Source: Nocardiopsis ansamitocini (lineage in GTDB: Bacteria > Actinomycetota > Actinomycetes > Streptosporangiales > Streptosporangiaceae). From it: a stretch of 64,000 bases of DNA. The position numbers were made by a program, and so were the translations under genes. Below are positions 19,284 to 28,589 of the stretch, one piece after another; within the stretch, counting starts at the first letter, position 1; each line of letters opens with the position of its first letter. The stretch lies in assembly GCF_030268225.1 (NCBI RefSeq), contig NZ_BSQG01000001.1, positions 857,299 to 921,298 on the forward strand, read 5' to 3'. The notes under the pieces are model-generated. The model ran no database searches. It was not told the origin of the DNA and saw nothing but the letters and a program-made list of their open reading frames with translations.

Positions 19284-19649
19284 ATGTCCATTGACATGTA
19301 CACGTCGGAAACAGGACGGCTCGATGAGCACGAGCGACTGCGAATGTACCTGGAGGGGGTGCGCGAGCGCGCCGCCACGGCCGTCACCTGGAGACCCGAG
19401 CTCATCGAGCCCTTCTCCCCCTCTGGCACAGAGGCGCCGACACGACGCACCGACACTTCGTTTCACGCCAGCGCCCGCCAGGAGGTCAGTGCCCTTGCCG
19501 AGTTCTGTCTGACCTTGTTGGACCTGCATCGCCCCCGTGATGCCGGCGGAATCTCCAGCGCCCCCGCGGCGGCGATGCGTCGGTGCAACTGCTGCATGCT
19601 GCGTTGGCCCTGCCCCACTGTGCAGGAAATGTCGCAGCTGTTGAAGTGA
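19284..19649 (+). CDS. Hypothetical protein with C-terminal Cys cluster
   Basis: 121 residues. A Gly/Ser-poor acidic-basic N-terminal helix region (DEHERLRMYLEGVRERAA) is followed by a second helix (ARQEVSALAEFCLTLLDLH) and a C-terminal cluster RRCNCCMLRWPCPTVQ with Cys101, Cys103, Cys104 and Cys110. Small actinobacterial proteins ending in a Cys-rich WPCPT motif are common and of unknown function; zinc binding is possible. GGGGGAAA precedes the ATG. Confidence 0.65.
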   Translation: MSIDMYTSETGRLDEHERLRMYLEGVRERAATAVTWRPELIEPFSPSGTEAPTRRTDTSFHASARQEVSALAEFCLTLLDLHRPRDAGGISSAPAAAMRRCNCCMLRWPCPTVQEMSQLLK

Positions 19650-19721
19650 GCGGGCGCGGGGCACCGATGTCCGAGGACAGGGACCGCCGAACCTGACAAG
19701 CGATTGGACAGGTCGCCCGTA

Positions 19722-20444
19722 ATGAGGGACGTGAATACCAGCAGCGACGACGTTTCCGTTACCCACGGTGACGAAAATCGGGCGGGTCCGGCGGCTACCG
19801 GCCAACGCGGGCACGGCCGTCGCCAGAGCGGTTCGGCACCGCTCGTGTCGCAACGTCGCGACTCACTCGTGCGACTGGCCGCCGAACTGTTCGCCCGGAA
19901 GGGCTTCCAAGCCACGACCGTACGCGAAATCGCTGACAAGGCCGGAATCCTTTCCGGAAGCCTGTACCACCACTTCGATTCCAAGGAATCGATTGTGGAC
20001 GAGATCCTGTCCTCCTACCTGGAGGAGTTGCTGCGGGACTACCGTGCGGCGATCGCTGCGGGCGGCACCTCTCGCGAGTTACTGGCCCGGTTGATCACGG
20101 TCGCCTACGCCTCCATCGAACCGCACCGGGCCGCGATCACCGTCGTACAGAACGACTGGCAGTACCTCCGGCAGTTTCCACGCTTCGCGTATCTGGACCG
20201 CTCCGAGAAGGAGATCGAGGAGCTTTGGCTGGACGTCATCGTGGCGGGTCGGGCCAGTGGCGCCTTCCGCGAAGGCGCGGACGCCAAGCTGACCTACCGG
20301 ATGATCCGCGACACCATCTGGGTGACGGTTCGTTGGTATCGGCCAGATGGCCCACTCGGCACGTCCGACCTCGCGGCCCATTTCATGACGGTGCTGTTCG
20401 ACGGCATCGGCACGGACGGGCAACCGGGCGCGCCCAGCCTGTGA
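19722..20444 (+). CDS. TetR/AcrR family transcriptional regulator
   Basis: 240 residues from the ATG at 19722 (a TTG at 19704 would add six). After a disordered N-terminus of about 45 residues comes the TetR helix-turn-helix: LVRLAAELFARKGFQATTVR, EIADKAGILSGSLYHHFDSK. The sequence of this domain resembles KstR2-like regulators of steroid catabolism, but the ligand-binding C-terminus does not settle a ligand. It is followed after 20 bases by the AlkD-like gene. Confidence 0.88.
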   Translation: MRDVNTSSDDVSVTHGDENRAGPAATGQRGHGRRQSGSAPLVSQRRDSLVRLAAELFARKGFQATTVREIADKAGILSGSLYHHFDSKESIVDEILSSYLEELLRDYRAAIAAGGTSRELLARLITVAYASIEPHRAAITVVQNDWQYLRQFPRFAYLDRSEKEIEELWLDVIVAGRASGAFREGADAKLTYRMIRDTIWVTVRWYRPDGPLGTSDLAAHFMTVLFDGIGTDGQPGAPSL

Positions 20445-20464
20445 CCTGCGGCGGGGCCGACATA

Positions 20465-21178
20465 ATGTGGCGTATGACCGCACACTTGGGATTGATCGCC
20501 GCCGTCCGCGAGCGATTGCGGTCGGCGGCCGACCCCTCCGATGCCGGTCCGATGCAACAGCACGCACGGTCGGATCTGCCTTTCCACGGGGTGCGCGCCT
20601 CTTCACGACGGTCGGTGTTCGCGGACGTGTTCACTGCCCACCCGATCCATGGGGCGGGGAACTGGGAGGACACCGTCCGCACCCTGTGGCGCGTGGCCTC
20701 GCACCGGGAGGAACGCTACGCGGCCGTGGAACTGACCGGCCATCCGCTCTACTCGGGCCACCAGACCCCGGCCGTCGTCGACTTGTACGAGGATCTAGTG
20801 GTGGCGGGCGCGTGGTGGGACTACGTGGACGTGATCGCCCCCCGCAGGGTGGGACCGCTTCTGCGCGCCCACCCCTTGGAATTGCGGCCTCTGGTCGGCA
20901 GCTGGTCCCTGGGAACCGATCCGTGGCTGCGTCGCGCCGCGATCCTGTGCCAGTTGGGATCGCGGGAACAGACCGACACCGATTTGCTGTTCGCGAGCAT
21001 CGAGCCCAGCATCGGACACCCCGATCTCTTCGTCAGGAAGGCGATCGGCCGAGCCCTTCGTGAGCACGCCAAAACCGACCCCGGCTCGGTACTGAAGTTC
21101 ACCGCCGAGCACGGGGACAGGATGTCGGGGCTGTCCCTGCGCGAGGCGCTCAAGCACCTGGAGTCTGCGCAGGCCTGA
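20465..21178 (+). CDS. DNA alkylation repair protein (AlkD-like)
   Basis: 237 residues. All-helical HEAT-like repeats with LIAAVRERLRSAADPSDAGPMQQ, LWRVASHREERYAAVELTGH, VVAGAWWDYVDVIAPRRVGPLL and WLRRAAILCQLGSREQTD match the AlkD/AlkC family of DNA glycosylases that remove alkylated bases. WWDYVD carries the conserved aromatic/Asp pocket residues. The start is ATG 20465 or the in-frame ATG 20474; neither has a strong ribosome binding site. Co-orientation with the TetR gene suggests one transcript. Confidence 0.87.
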   Translation: MWRMTAHLGLIAAVRERLRSAADPSDAGPMQQHARSDLPFHGVRASSRRSVFADVFTAHPIHGAGNWEDTVRTLWRVASHREERYAAVELTGHPLYSGHQTPAVVDLYEDLVVAGAWWDYVDVIAPRRVGPLLRAHPLELRPLVGSWSLGTDPWLRRAAILCQLGSREQTDTDLLFASIEPSIGHPDLFVRKAIGRALREHAKTDPGSVLKFTAEHGDRMSGLSLREALKHLESAQA

Positions 21179-21187
21179 CCCTTCCGT

Positions 21188-22189
21188 TCAGCCGACCGGA
21201 CTGGTGCCGGCCACGCGGTCGGCACCGGCGGCGACAGGGATACCGATCTCGGCCAGTGCGGCGGGTGTGCGCGTGGTGAAGTACCAATCCCGAAACCTCG
21301 GGTGCGCCGCCAGTTCCCCTGCCGGAGCAAGCGCGCGCTCACCGACCAGGTGGAAACGGTAGCCGTACGGTTCCAGTAGGGCGCGCAGCCGTGCGCAGTC
21401 CGCGTCGGGGAGCACCTCGCACAGGATGTCGGGGTGGTGGGCGGCAAGGAAACGTTCACCGTGCTCGAAGACTGTCGTCTCCGTCCCTTCGACGTCCACC
21501 TTCATCAGCACCGGGCTTCCATGGGGCACCTGGTCGGTGAACTCGTCGAGGGCGACCACCCGCACCGGGACGCCGTCGGCGAACTCCAGTTCGCTCGAAT
21601 AGAAACAGGGCAGGGCAGAGTCACCGGACGCAGCAGGCATCGTGACCTGGGCGGTGGGATCTCCGACACCGGTGTGGTGCAGCGTGACACGGTGCAGTAC
21701 CCGGTTGCGCACAGCATTGTCGAACAGGGCCCGGTAGACCTCGGGCACGAGCTCGAAGGCGTGTGCGCGCAGATCGGGGTTGACGGCGGTCCCCACGAGG
21801 GTGAACAGCCCGGTGTAGGCACCCACGTCGAGCAGCGCTCCTGCTTTTCGGGCGGCCGCCGCGAACACCTGGACGGCGAGGTCGTCAGCAGGCTGGGGTC
21901 GCCTCCCCTGCCCCCAGTAGAGCTCCTTGGCGATCACACAGCGGGCCGGAGCGAGCATCACGTACTCCGCGTCCGCGACCTTTCCGGTGACCTCGCCGAT
22001 CGCGGCCGGAGCAGGCAGCCGACCCGTTGCGCGCAGTTGCGGGGCGACAACACCGACCGCTCCACGCATCGCAAGGTTGGGCAGTCGCCAGCCCAGCAGC
22101 GTCTTGACGTGTTTCTTGGCTCCGTACCAGCTCCGCCTACGGCCGACTTCCCCGGTCCGATAATCGTTCGATTCGTTCGACTGCGGCAT
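21188..22189 (-). CDS. FkbM family methyltransferase
   Basis: 333 residues. The SAM-binding part (ALLDVGAYTGLFTLVG, then AHAFELVPEVYRALFDN) and the later VLMKVDVEGTETTVFEHGERFL are the FkbM domain motifs. FkbM enzymes usually O-methylate sugars or secondary metabolites; the target here is unknown. I chose ATG 22189 because GGGAG lies six bases upstream; ATG 22264 is in frame but has no ribosome binding site. Converges on the AlkD-like gene with nine bases between stops. Confidence 0.88.
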   Translation of the reverse strand: MPQSNESNDYRTGEVGRRRSWYGAKKHVKTLLGWRLPNLAMRGAVGVVAPQLRATGRLPAPAAIGEVTGKVADAEYVMLAPARCVIAKELYWGQGRRPQPADDLAVQVFAAAARKAGALLDVGAYTGLFTLVGTAVNPDLRAHAFELVPEVYRALFDNAVRNRVLHRVTLHHTGVGDPTAQVTMPAASGDSALPCFYSSELEFADGVPVRVVALDEFTDQVPHGSPVLMKVDVEGTETTVFEHGERFLAAHHPDILCEVLPDADCARLRALLEPYGYRFHLVGERALAPAGELAAHPRFRDWYFTTRTPAALAEIGIPVAAGADRVAGTSPVG

Positions 22190-22383
22190 GCCAGGCTCCC
22201 GTTCGCCAGGGGTGAGGGGCTTGCGGCCCACGGGTGCCGACCTTCCCTGTTCCACCGATTCCATGCTGACACGGACCGGCCGACCATCATCTGCACAACA
22301 CCCAATTCGACACCCTGGGCTACAGTTAAACTACACAGAGTAATCAAACGAGACTGGTTTCCACCTCGCCCAGGAGATGACCG

Positions 22384-22572
22384 ATGTTCGACCGTTTTCC
22401 CTCCACCCGCGTCGCCGCACTGCTCGCAACCGCAGCACTGGCAGGCGGTATCGGCTCGGTGATGGGGTTCGGTATCCCCGAAGACGCCTACGACCTTCTT
22501 GAGGACGGCCGTGACAACTCCGTCCACCTGCTGAGTGCTGCCGAACCGCACACCGGCCGCGTAGCCGTCTAG
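22384..22572 (+). CDS. Small exported or membrane peptide, unknown
   Basis: 62 residues. AGGAG followed by TGACCG precedes the ATG, a strong ribosome binding site. The N-terminus has Arg followed by VAALLATAALAGGIGSVMGF, a signal peptide or single membrane helix; the mature part is short and acidic (PEDAYDLLEDGRDNSVHLL). I do not recognise a family. A preceding region with TAAACT and lower GC could be its promoter. It stands alone between two minus-strand genes. Confidence 0.6.
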   Translation: MFDRFPSTRVAALLATAALAGGIGSVMGFGIPEDAYDLLEDGRDNSVHLLSAAEPHTGRVAV

Positions 22573-22819
22573 CGAAACACGGTGGGCGCGGGTGGGGGTG
22601 TCCCCGCCCCGCCCACCGGTGGACATCGACCACCGACGACGCCTTGGATGGTGCGGTCGAGCGGGCAGGTCTTCATCCGGTCCCGAAACGGTGCAGGGGC
22701 CGGGGGCCGTCCTCTCCGCGCTTTTCCTGTGCAGATGCCACCGGTCCTGCCGAACGCCGATCCGATCGAGGGCCCGGAAGAGCAGCGGTGGCACCACCCG
22801 GAAAGCCGGGCCGGCCCGC

Positions 22820-23119
22820 CTAGAGTTCGATACCGAACTGCACGGCAGCGCGGTCGGCGAGAAGCGGCCTGATGACGGCCAGCGCCGCCTGATGCTCGGG
22901 ATGCCGCTGGTAGGCGAGGAAGTCCTGTTCCGTCTCGACATCGGCGACCACGGCGAAATCGTAGTTCCCCGACCCTATTCCCAGGTCCGGACCGAACCCG
23001 TACCCCTTCAACTCCGCAATGACGCCGGGCAGCGTGCCCAGTACGGCCCCCACCCTCTCGACCTGCTCTGGCGAGACGCCCTCGTTCCAACGAAACAGCG
23101 CGATGTGCCGAATACCCAT
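22820..23119 (-). CDS. Dabb (stress-responsive A/B barrel) domain protein
   Basis: 99 residues. GIRHIALFRWNEGVSPEQVE at the start and a later YDFAVVADVETEQDFLAYQRHPEHQA are the Dabb ferredoxin-like fold pattern. Such proteins form dimers; functions range from stress response to polyketide cyclisation. No clue to the substrate. The ATG start is normal. Stands alone. Confidence 0.88.
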   Translation of the reverse strand: MGIRHIALFRWNEGVSPEQVERVGAVLGTLPGVIAELKGYGFGPDLGIGSGNYDFAVVADVETEQDFLAYQRHPEHQAALAVIRPLLADRAAVQFGIEL

Positions 23120-23260
23120 GCCCCGAACCTAATGGCTTCGCGACGACTCACGGTCTGGCCTGGCCGTACGAGCGGCACATCGGCGAAAACGGCGACGGGC
23201 CCGGAGGAGTGTCCCCCGGGCCCGGAACCGGCGCTGCCTCAGGCCGTGAAGGCCGAAGCC

Positions 23261-24481
23261 CTACGCCTGGGTGGCCTCCACCGAAGCGGTGGACTTCTTA
23301 CGACGGACGAAGTACAGCGCGGCACCGCCGCCGCCGAGCACCAGTGCCGAACCGGCCGCGATCAGGCCGCCCAGCGAGGATCCGGTGGTGGGCAGGGCGT
23401 TGTCCACCTTGCCCTTGTCCACCTTGTCCTTGATGGCACCGCTGAGCTGCTCGTTGTCGCCCGTGCCGCCGCCTTTGCCGGGACCGGTGCTGCCGTTACC
23501 GGGACCGCCCTCGCCGACCTCCTCTCCCACCGACACCGAGGAGCCGATGTAGAGCTCACCCACGTGCTCGCCGCCGAGGTGGATCTCGGCGCCCAGCGTC
23601 GAGGTGGCCCACTCCTGATCGCTGTCGGCCCAGGAGAAGAACTGGACCTTGATCGGAACCTTCTCCCCGTCGACGTCGACAGTGCTGGTCACGACCCCGT
23701 CGGATCCGGGCTCCTGGCCGAAAGCGGTGGCCGTCCCGTACTCCAGGGTCGCCTCGTGGTCACCACCGGCGGTAACGGTGGCCGCGGACTCCACCCCGGT
23801 GAAGGCGATGTCGACAACGGTGTTGGCGTCCCCGGAGACCAGGGTGGTGCTACCGGAGTCCAACAGGAGCACGGGGGCGATCTCGGGCGTCTCTTCTTCG
23901 ACGGGGACCTCGTCGCTGCCTTCGCCTGCCTCGGGGAGTTCCTCCGCGGGCGGGGTCGCCTCCTCGGTGGGCTCGACGGGCGGGGCCTCGGCACCGGTGT
24001 CGGTGTCGTCGGGCGCGGGGGGCGCATCTGGGGCCGGAGTGGTGGAGGGCGCGGGGGGCGGCTCCGCCTCGGCAAGCACACCCTCGTCGTCGGCCTCGTC
24101 GGGCTCCTGCTCCTGGAGTGTGAAGAGGTCTTCGACGGTCATGGTGAGTCTCGCGCTGCGCACCGACGAGGTTGCGGAGGCCGTCGACGCGTCGACGTCG
24201 ACCGTGGTGGTACCCGCGACCTTGAGGAAGGGCGTGAGCGAGCCGTAAACATTGGACTGGTCGGAGCTGGCGCTGCCGTCCCAGGTCTCCACGAAACCGA
24301 CGATGCCGGAATAGTAGCCCGTCTCACCGCTGATGAACGCCTCTGCCAGGGAGCTGGCAGCGTAGCCCTCCCACTCCGGCTCCGCCGCCGCGGGAGCCGC
24401 TGCGGCGAGCCCGACCGCACCGAGTGCGACGAAGGCCGCTCCCCCGCGCAGGACGCGGTGGAAAGTCGTGGACTGAGCCAT
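23261..24481 (-). CDS. Sortase-anchored (LPXTG) surface protein
   Basis: 406 residues. Signal peptide (residues 1 to about 33, ending AAAPAAAEP), a first beta-rich region (about 34-130), a long Pro/Glu/Asp-rich linker (130-205), a second beta-rich region (206-325), a Gly-rich spacer, then the sortase motif LPTTG (363-367), a hydrophobic segment and a RRKK tail. This is a complete cell-wall anchoring signal. The acidic linker probably spans the cell wall. The ATG follows AAGGAG. No sortase gene is in the window. The adhesive or structural function is unknown. Confidence 0.9.
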   Translation of the reverse strand: MAQSTTFHRVLRGGAAFVALGAVGLAAAAPAAAEPEWEGYAASSLAEAFISGETGYYSGIVGFVETWDGSASSDQSNVYGSLTPFLKVAGTTTVDVDASTASATSSVRSARLTMTVEDLFTLQEQEPDEADDEGVLAEAEPPPAPSTTPAPDAPPAPDDTDTGAEAPPVEPTEEATPPAEELPEAGEGSDEVPVEEETPEIAPVLLLDSGSTTLVSGDANTVVDIAFTGVESAATVTAGGDHEATLEYGTATAFGQEPGSDGVVTSTVDVDGEKVPIKVQFFSWADSDQEWATSTLGAEIHLGGEHVGELYIGSSVSVGEEVGEGGPGNGSTGPGKGGGTGDNEQLSGAIKDKVDKGKVDNALPTTGSSLGGLIAAGSALVLGGGGAALYFVRRKKSTASVEATQA

Positions 24482-25822
24482 TGGGGACACTCCTTGAGTG
24501 TTCTGTGGCCTCTGCGAGGCACCGGGGCAGGACGATTCGGATCCGCAGCGGGGAGAAAACCGACGCCGAAGGATCGAAGGTCTGCCGAAAAGGGGGATGA
24601 CATGGCGGGTGTCGGTGTCTGACGAACCGGACGGAGCACTCACGGACCGGCACAACCGACACAGCCCGGACGTACGCGGTAGGCGAATCGGGGAAACCAC
24701 TTCGCCGGAACCGAACATAGTGGGAGAAAAGCGAGAGATCTCCGGTTTTTGGTCACCAAGATGTCTCAATTCGGCCCGTCAGAACTCCGCTACGGAATGC
24801 ACTCAGCTTCGCGCACGATCAAGGGACTCGAGGCGGCCCAGTCGAATTGAAGCACATTCACCCGACAGCAAACTGGGGCAACATGTCCGCTGTCCGGCTA
24901 CGGCCGTCGGTGAGATTCTTACCGAATCCGGTAAACCGATCGGCCGCGCGTGGAATACGGCCCTCGTTCAGGGATGTCCGAAACGGAGACGAGCACTCCC
25001 AGAGGCACCAGAGCCGTTGTGTGCGGGGCTACCCCACGGTGCGCACGTCCTCACGGGCCGCGCGCAAGCCGGAGGCCGCCTCGACCCTGTGGGACGCCAC
25101 GATCCCGATCGTCGAAACGGAGTTTTCCTTCGCGCTCGACCAGCCGCTCTGATCACATCGCAGCCTGCGTGAACGCCATCGGCCCCGAACCGGGTGCCTG
25201 GGACCGCGTCTCCGGGTTCAGCTTGAAGATCGAACCCCAGGACGCGCGAGCCATCCCCATCAGGGGCGACGGCTGGATGCCTCCTCAACGTGCCGGGCAT
25301 CGATCAGGCCGACATCGTCGCTGACGATTATCGGCGGCGCCATCGGTCAGCGCTTCGCCGTCGCCCGCAGACACGCCCGGCGAGCCGGGCATGAGCGCAC
25401 AGGCGCTGCACACAGGAAAAGCGCCCGTCGAGCCGGGATGCCGGCGACCGCTCGCTTCGCACTGGGCGGCGAAACGGGCGCGGGACCGCTCCCCCGCGCC
25501 GGCTGGCGCCTTCGGTGCCCCCGAACCGACAGCTCATCGCACCTGGCAGGAGCTGCGGCCCGATCGAAGGCGCCAACCGGACGCGTCCGTGTCCAGCGCG
25601 CGCACATGGAGCGGAGTGGGTGCGCACACGGACGCTGGGGAGAGTCCCCCGGCTTGGTGACTCCGGGGGCCCTTCCGCTCACACAAAGCATTGTTTCTGG
25701 TACGCACTCGGGCTGGACAGGCCCAAACGGGCTCAATCGGCCCTGGCCCTACTTGGGCCCCGGGGCCCAAGCATCCGGGCCCCGGGTCCTGGTTCGCTTG
25801 ATCCACACGGGTAGCGCGCGGA
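24482..25822. other. Gene-poor region with likely pseudogene remnants
   Basis: 1.34 kb with no intact gene that I can support. The first 350 bases are of lower GC and probably hold the promoter of the LPXTG gene. Between about 25020 and 25390 short runs with strong GC3 bias occur in different plus-strand frames (a run ending at the TGA near 25152, one reading HIAACVNAIGPEPGAWDRVS near 25156-25215, then LNVPGIDQADIVADD near 25288). That pattern fits a frameshifted, decayed gene. The parent family is not recognised. Confidence 0.5.
25752..25771. repeat. 20-bp perfect palindrome
   Basis: CTTGGGCCCC followed by its exact reverse complement, 52-71 bases past the stop of the symporter gene on the minus strand. 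A second GC palindrome, CCGGGCCCCGG, lies just beside it (from 25775). Possible termination or processing stem for the symporter mRNA; no T-run follows. Confidence 0.7.
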
Positions 25823-26707
25823 TCAACCGCTCTGCGCCGCGGCTTCGATCCTCTCGCCGCCCCTCGACCTGGCGAGGAAAGCCCCGAAGAGCGCGGCGAT
25901 GACGAAAGCGAGGACACCGTAGACGGCGGCGGGTACCGCCAGCTGAATGTCCCCCAACAGCGAAGCGCCCACGGTGATCGCGATCGTGTTGTTGTGCAGC
26001 CCGATCTCCATGGCCGACGCGGTTGCCTGCGACGGCGCGATCCTGAACAGGCGCGGCACGAGGTAGCCGACGCTGAGACTGATGAGACAGAACAGTCCGG
26101 CGACCGCCCCCACCGAGGCGAAGTAGGTGGCGAGGTTGCCGGCCTCGGCAAGCATGGCGCCGAGAGTGACCGTTACCAGCACGACGATCGAGGCGATTTT
26201 GACCGGACGGTCCATCCCTCGGGCAAAGGAGGGGAATCGCGCCCGGACGGCCATGCCTGCCGCGACGGGGACCAGGACTACCGCGAAGACCTGGACCACT
26301 TTGTCGAACTGCAACCCCAGCGAACCGGAATCGCTGAGGAAGTAGGCCAGCGAAAGATTGACCACGAAGGGCAGCGTGATCACCGATATCACCGAATTGA
26401 TCGCGGTAAGCGTGACGTTGAGGGCGACATCGCCACGGAACAGATGACTGTAGAGGTTGGCGGCAGTTCCTCCGGGAGAGGCCGCCAACAGCATCATCCC
26501 TACCGCCAGCGGCCCGGGAAGGTCGAACAGCAGTACCAGGCCCAGGCAGACGCCGGGCAGGAGGAGCAGTTGACACAACAGCGCGACCAGAACGGCACGG
26601 GGGTAGCGCACGACCCGGCGGAAGTCGTCGACGGCCAGGCTCAGTCCCAGACCGAACATGACGACAGCGAGCGCCAGGGGCATGAAGACGTCGATCAGGA
26701 GTTGCAC
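25823..26707 (-). CDS. Bile acid:sodium symporter family transporter
   Basis: 294 residues with nine to ten membrane segments. ASPGGTAANLYSHLFRGDVAL near residue 75-95 and EIGLHNNTIAITVGASLL near 240 are the two BASS-family core motifs that form the substrate and sodium sites. Bacterial members carry bile acids, pantoate or other organic anions; the substrate here is unknown. The start is GTG after ATAGGA. Stands alone. Confidence 0.9.
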   Translation of the reverse strand: MQLLIDVFMPLALAVVMFGLGLSLAVDDFRRVVRYPRAVLVALLCQLLLLPGVCLGLVLLFDLPGPLAVGMMLLAASPGGTAANLYSHLFRGDVALNVTLTAINSVISVITLPFVVNLSLAYFLSDSGSLGLQFDKVVQVFAVVLVPVAAGMAVRARFPSFARGMDRPVKIASIVVLVTVTLGAMLAEAGNLATYFASVGAVAGLFCLISLSVGYLVPRLFRIAPSQATASAMEIGLHNNTIAITVGASLLGDIQLAVPAAVYGVLAFVIAALFGAFLARSRGGERIEAAAQSG

Positions 26708-26912
26708 GGGGTCCTATCGGGGTCGGGCCCGAGCCGGGGCAAAGGACAGAGAAACGTGAAAAACACTCGGCTTCAGGGCGTATTGTGCCGGATAGTCGAC
26801 GGGGAAGACGGAGCGGCATACATTCAGCACCGGCACCGGCTCCCGACCGCCCCCACCGAAAAGACAACGAGCCCCGTCCCGGAAGCGGGATAGGGCTCGA
26901 AATCGGGCCTGA

Positions 26913-27176
26913 TCAGCCCACACGCGTGACGACCAAATAGGCGCCGGGATTGTCCGCGTCGACGATGTCCTCAACACGCCAAAGCTGACCGCCCACCGTA
27001 AAGGTCTCTCCCGTACAAACTTGGATCATTCCCCGCCATTCGCCGGGGCCGCCGAGGCGCGCCGTGGCGCGACCGTCTTCATCGATCCAGAAGCGCCCCC
27101 CACCGACGGGGCCACCCGTGAACCTGTCGTTGCGACCGTATGTGATTTTCTCCTGTGCGCCGACCTCATGGGCCAC
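26913..27176 (-). CDS. Hypothetical small protein
   Basis: 87 residues from a GTG with GGGAGAG six bases upstream; an in-frame ATG at 27197 has no such site. Sequence is mostly short beta strands (GRFWIDEDGRATARLG, GEWRGMIQVCTGETFTVGGQ, LWRVEDIVDAD) and ends in YLVVTRVG, suggesting a small beta-barrel. I do not recognise the family. The 220 bases upstream are of lower GC and contain ATGCAATTGCAT, a 12-base palindrome (27293-27304). Confidence 0.6.
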   Translation of the reverse strand: MAHEVGAQEKITYGRNDRFTGGPVGGGRFWIDEDGRATARLGGPGEWRGMIQVCTGETFTVGGQLWRVEDIVDADNPGAYLVVTRVG

Positions 27177-27399
27177 GTTGGACTCTCTCCCTGCCATTTG
27201 AGATGAGCCTCAGCCATGGTAGTGCCGTTTATTCACGGCAATACCTGTTCCGTGAATTCAGCCGGGGATTCCCTCGACACTACCCAGCTCCCATGCAATT
27301 GCATAGATACGGTGTGCTCTTTCGCTCGCCGCCGCATAGGACTGCCCCCCGGTGATGACCACCAGAGGGCAGTGAATTCAGTTCAGTGTAAACCGGGGG

Positions 27400-28509
27400 T
27401 CACTCGCCCAGGTCCACAACCGCTGCAACGGGCCCACCACCGGAGGGGCCCTGGTGAACGGCCGCAACCGAGACGAAGACCGCGGGGTCGCCGGTGACCG
27501 CAGCGGTGACCCCGCCGACAGTCGCCTTGATCTGGCGGTGCCAGTGCACGTCGCTGTCGTCGAGCATGATGTTGCGGCGCCCACGCACCCGGCCGGTGGG
27601 ATCGGCCTCACACTTGAGGAACACATTGACCAGAGCGCTGCCGAGATCGCTGGAGTGCGGGCGTTCGGGGAGTTCGAGGCCCGCCGAGCGGATCGCCCCC
27701 CACACGCCGTCGGCGTCGAGGGCGTCGCGCATAACGCTGTGTCCTACGCGGAAACGACCGCCGATGCCCCGTGCGTTGCCGACGACCACGATTTGGGCCC
27801 GGTCCAGTTCGACACCGGAGGAGCAGGAGGCGACCGAGGAGTAGAGGGACAGGTCGGCGTGAATCTGCTCGGCCGCGGGCTCCTCGATCTCCCCGAGCGC
27901 CACCGCGATGCCCAGCGCGGTCGTGGAGTTGGAGACATCCATGGACTTGAGGGTGTCCTCGGTGAACACCGAGTGCCCACGGGACTTCGCGTCGTTGATC
28001 GTCTCCAGCACCAGGAGCGGCGTCTTGGTCTGGACGTAGTGCACATCGGCGGGATCGGTGATCCCGGCGGTCTTCATCGCGGCGCGTACGCCCTCGGCGA
28101 CCTTGGCGACCATCGCGGGCCGGCCGATGTCCTCGGGCAGGATCTGCTCGCTCATGGCGACGCCGACGGTGACCCTGGGCTCGTCGGTGGGCGTGTAACG
28201 GCCCTGGGGGGCGTAGGCGAAGACCGTGGCGTGCGGGGAGATCACCCCGTCCGTTCCACCGGACCAGACCAGCGGCACCTCTTGTGCCTGGTCGTCGGTG
28301 CGAGTCCCCTTGGCGACCAGGACCTCTCTGAACGCCCGATCGGCGAGGATGCGGGTGTAGTCGTTGACTCCGCCGTTTCCCTCGGTCTTGCCGATCACCG
28401 CGAGCACGTCGTCGGCGGCGAACACTCCGTCGTCGATCAGCCGAGCGAGACCGGATGCGTCCGTCACGCTCTCGATCGCGACTTTGTGGACTTCGATAGG
28501 CCTGGTCAC
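27400..28509 (-). CDS. Barbiturase-like ring-opening amidohydrolase
   Basis: 369 residues, a full member of the cyanuric acid amidohydrolase/barbiturase family, which opens six-membered cyclic ureides by hydrolysis. The three-repeat fold is visible with one Lys-Ser pair per repeat: Lys41 ([11 protein letters not shown]) with Ser83 (WSGGTDGV), Lys162 (VQTKTPLL) with the serines at 226-231 (SSVASCSSG), and Lys299 (VFLKCEAD) with Ser347 ([10 protein letters not shown]). From memory of the family, [26 protein letters not shown] and VHWHRQIK fit barbiturase better than cyanurate hydrolase. The GTG has GAGGAGAGG upstream. It follows carbamate kinase in the pyrimidine-type locus. Confidence 0.85.
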   Translation of the reverse strand: MTRPIEVHKVAIESVTDASGLARLIDDGVFAADDVLAVIGKTEGNGGVNDYTRILADRAFREVLVAKGTRTDDQAQEVPLVWSGGTDGVISPHATVFAYAPQGRYTPTDEPRVTVGVAMSEQILPEDIGRPAMVAKVAEGVRAAMKTAGITDPADVHYVQTKTPLLVLETINDAKSRGHSVFTEDTLKSMDVSNSTTALGIAVALGEIEEPAAEQIHADLSLYSSVASCSSGVELDRAQIVVVGNARGIGGRFRVGHSVMRDALDADGVWGAIRSAGLELPERPHSSDLGSALVNVFLKCEADPTGRVRGRRNIMLDDSDVHWHRQIKATVGGVTAAVTGDPAVFVSVAAVHQGPSGGGPVAAVVDLGE

Positions 28510-28589
28510 TGTGGGGCCACCTCTCCTCGTAGCGGTACTTTCCTTGTTGCCGGACACATGGATCCGTGCCGGTTTCGAGCGTCCCGAGG

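Noticed and set aside
24761-24850. 29-codon open frame with an ATG upstream of the LPXTG gene
   Set aside because: No ribosome binding site; likely chance in a lower-GC stretch.
27400-28509. Cyanuric acid amidohydrolase
   Set aside because: Same family, but the motifs and the pyrimidine-type neighbours fit barbiturase better; no biuret or allophanate hydrolase genes are present. Not excluded.
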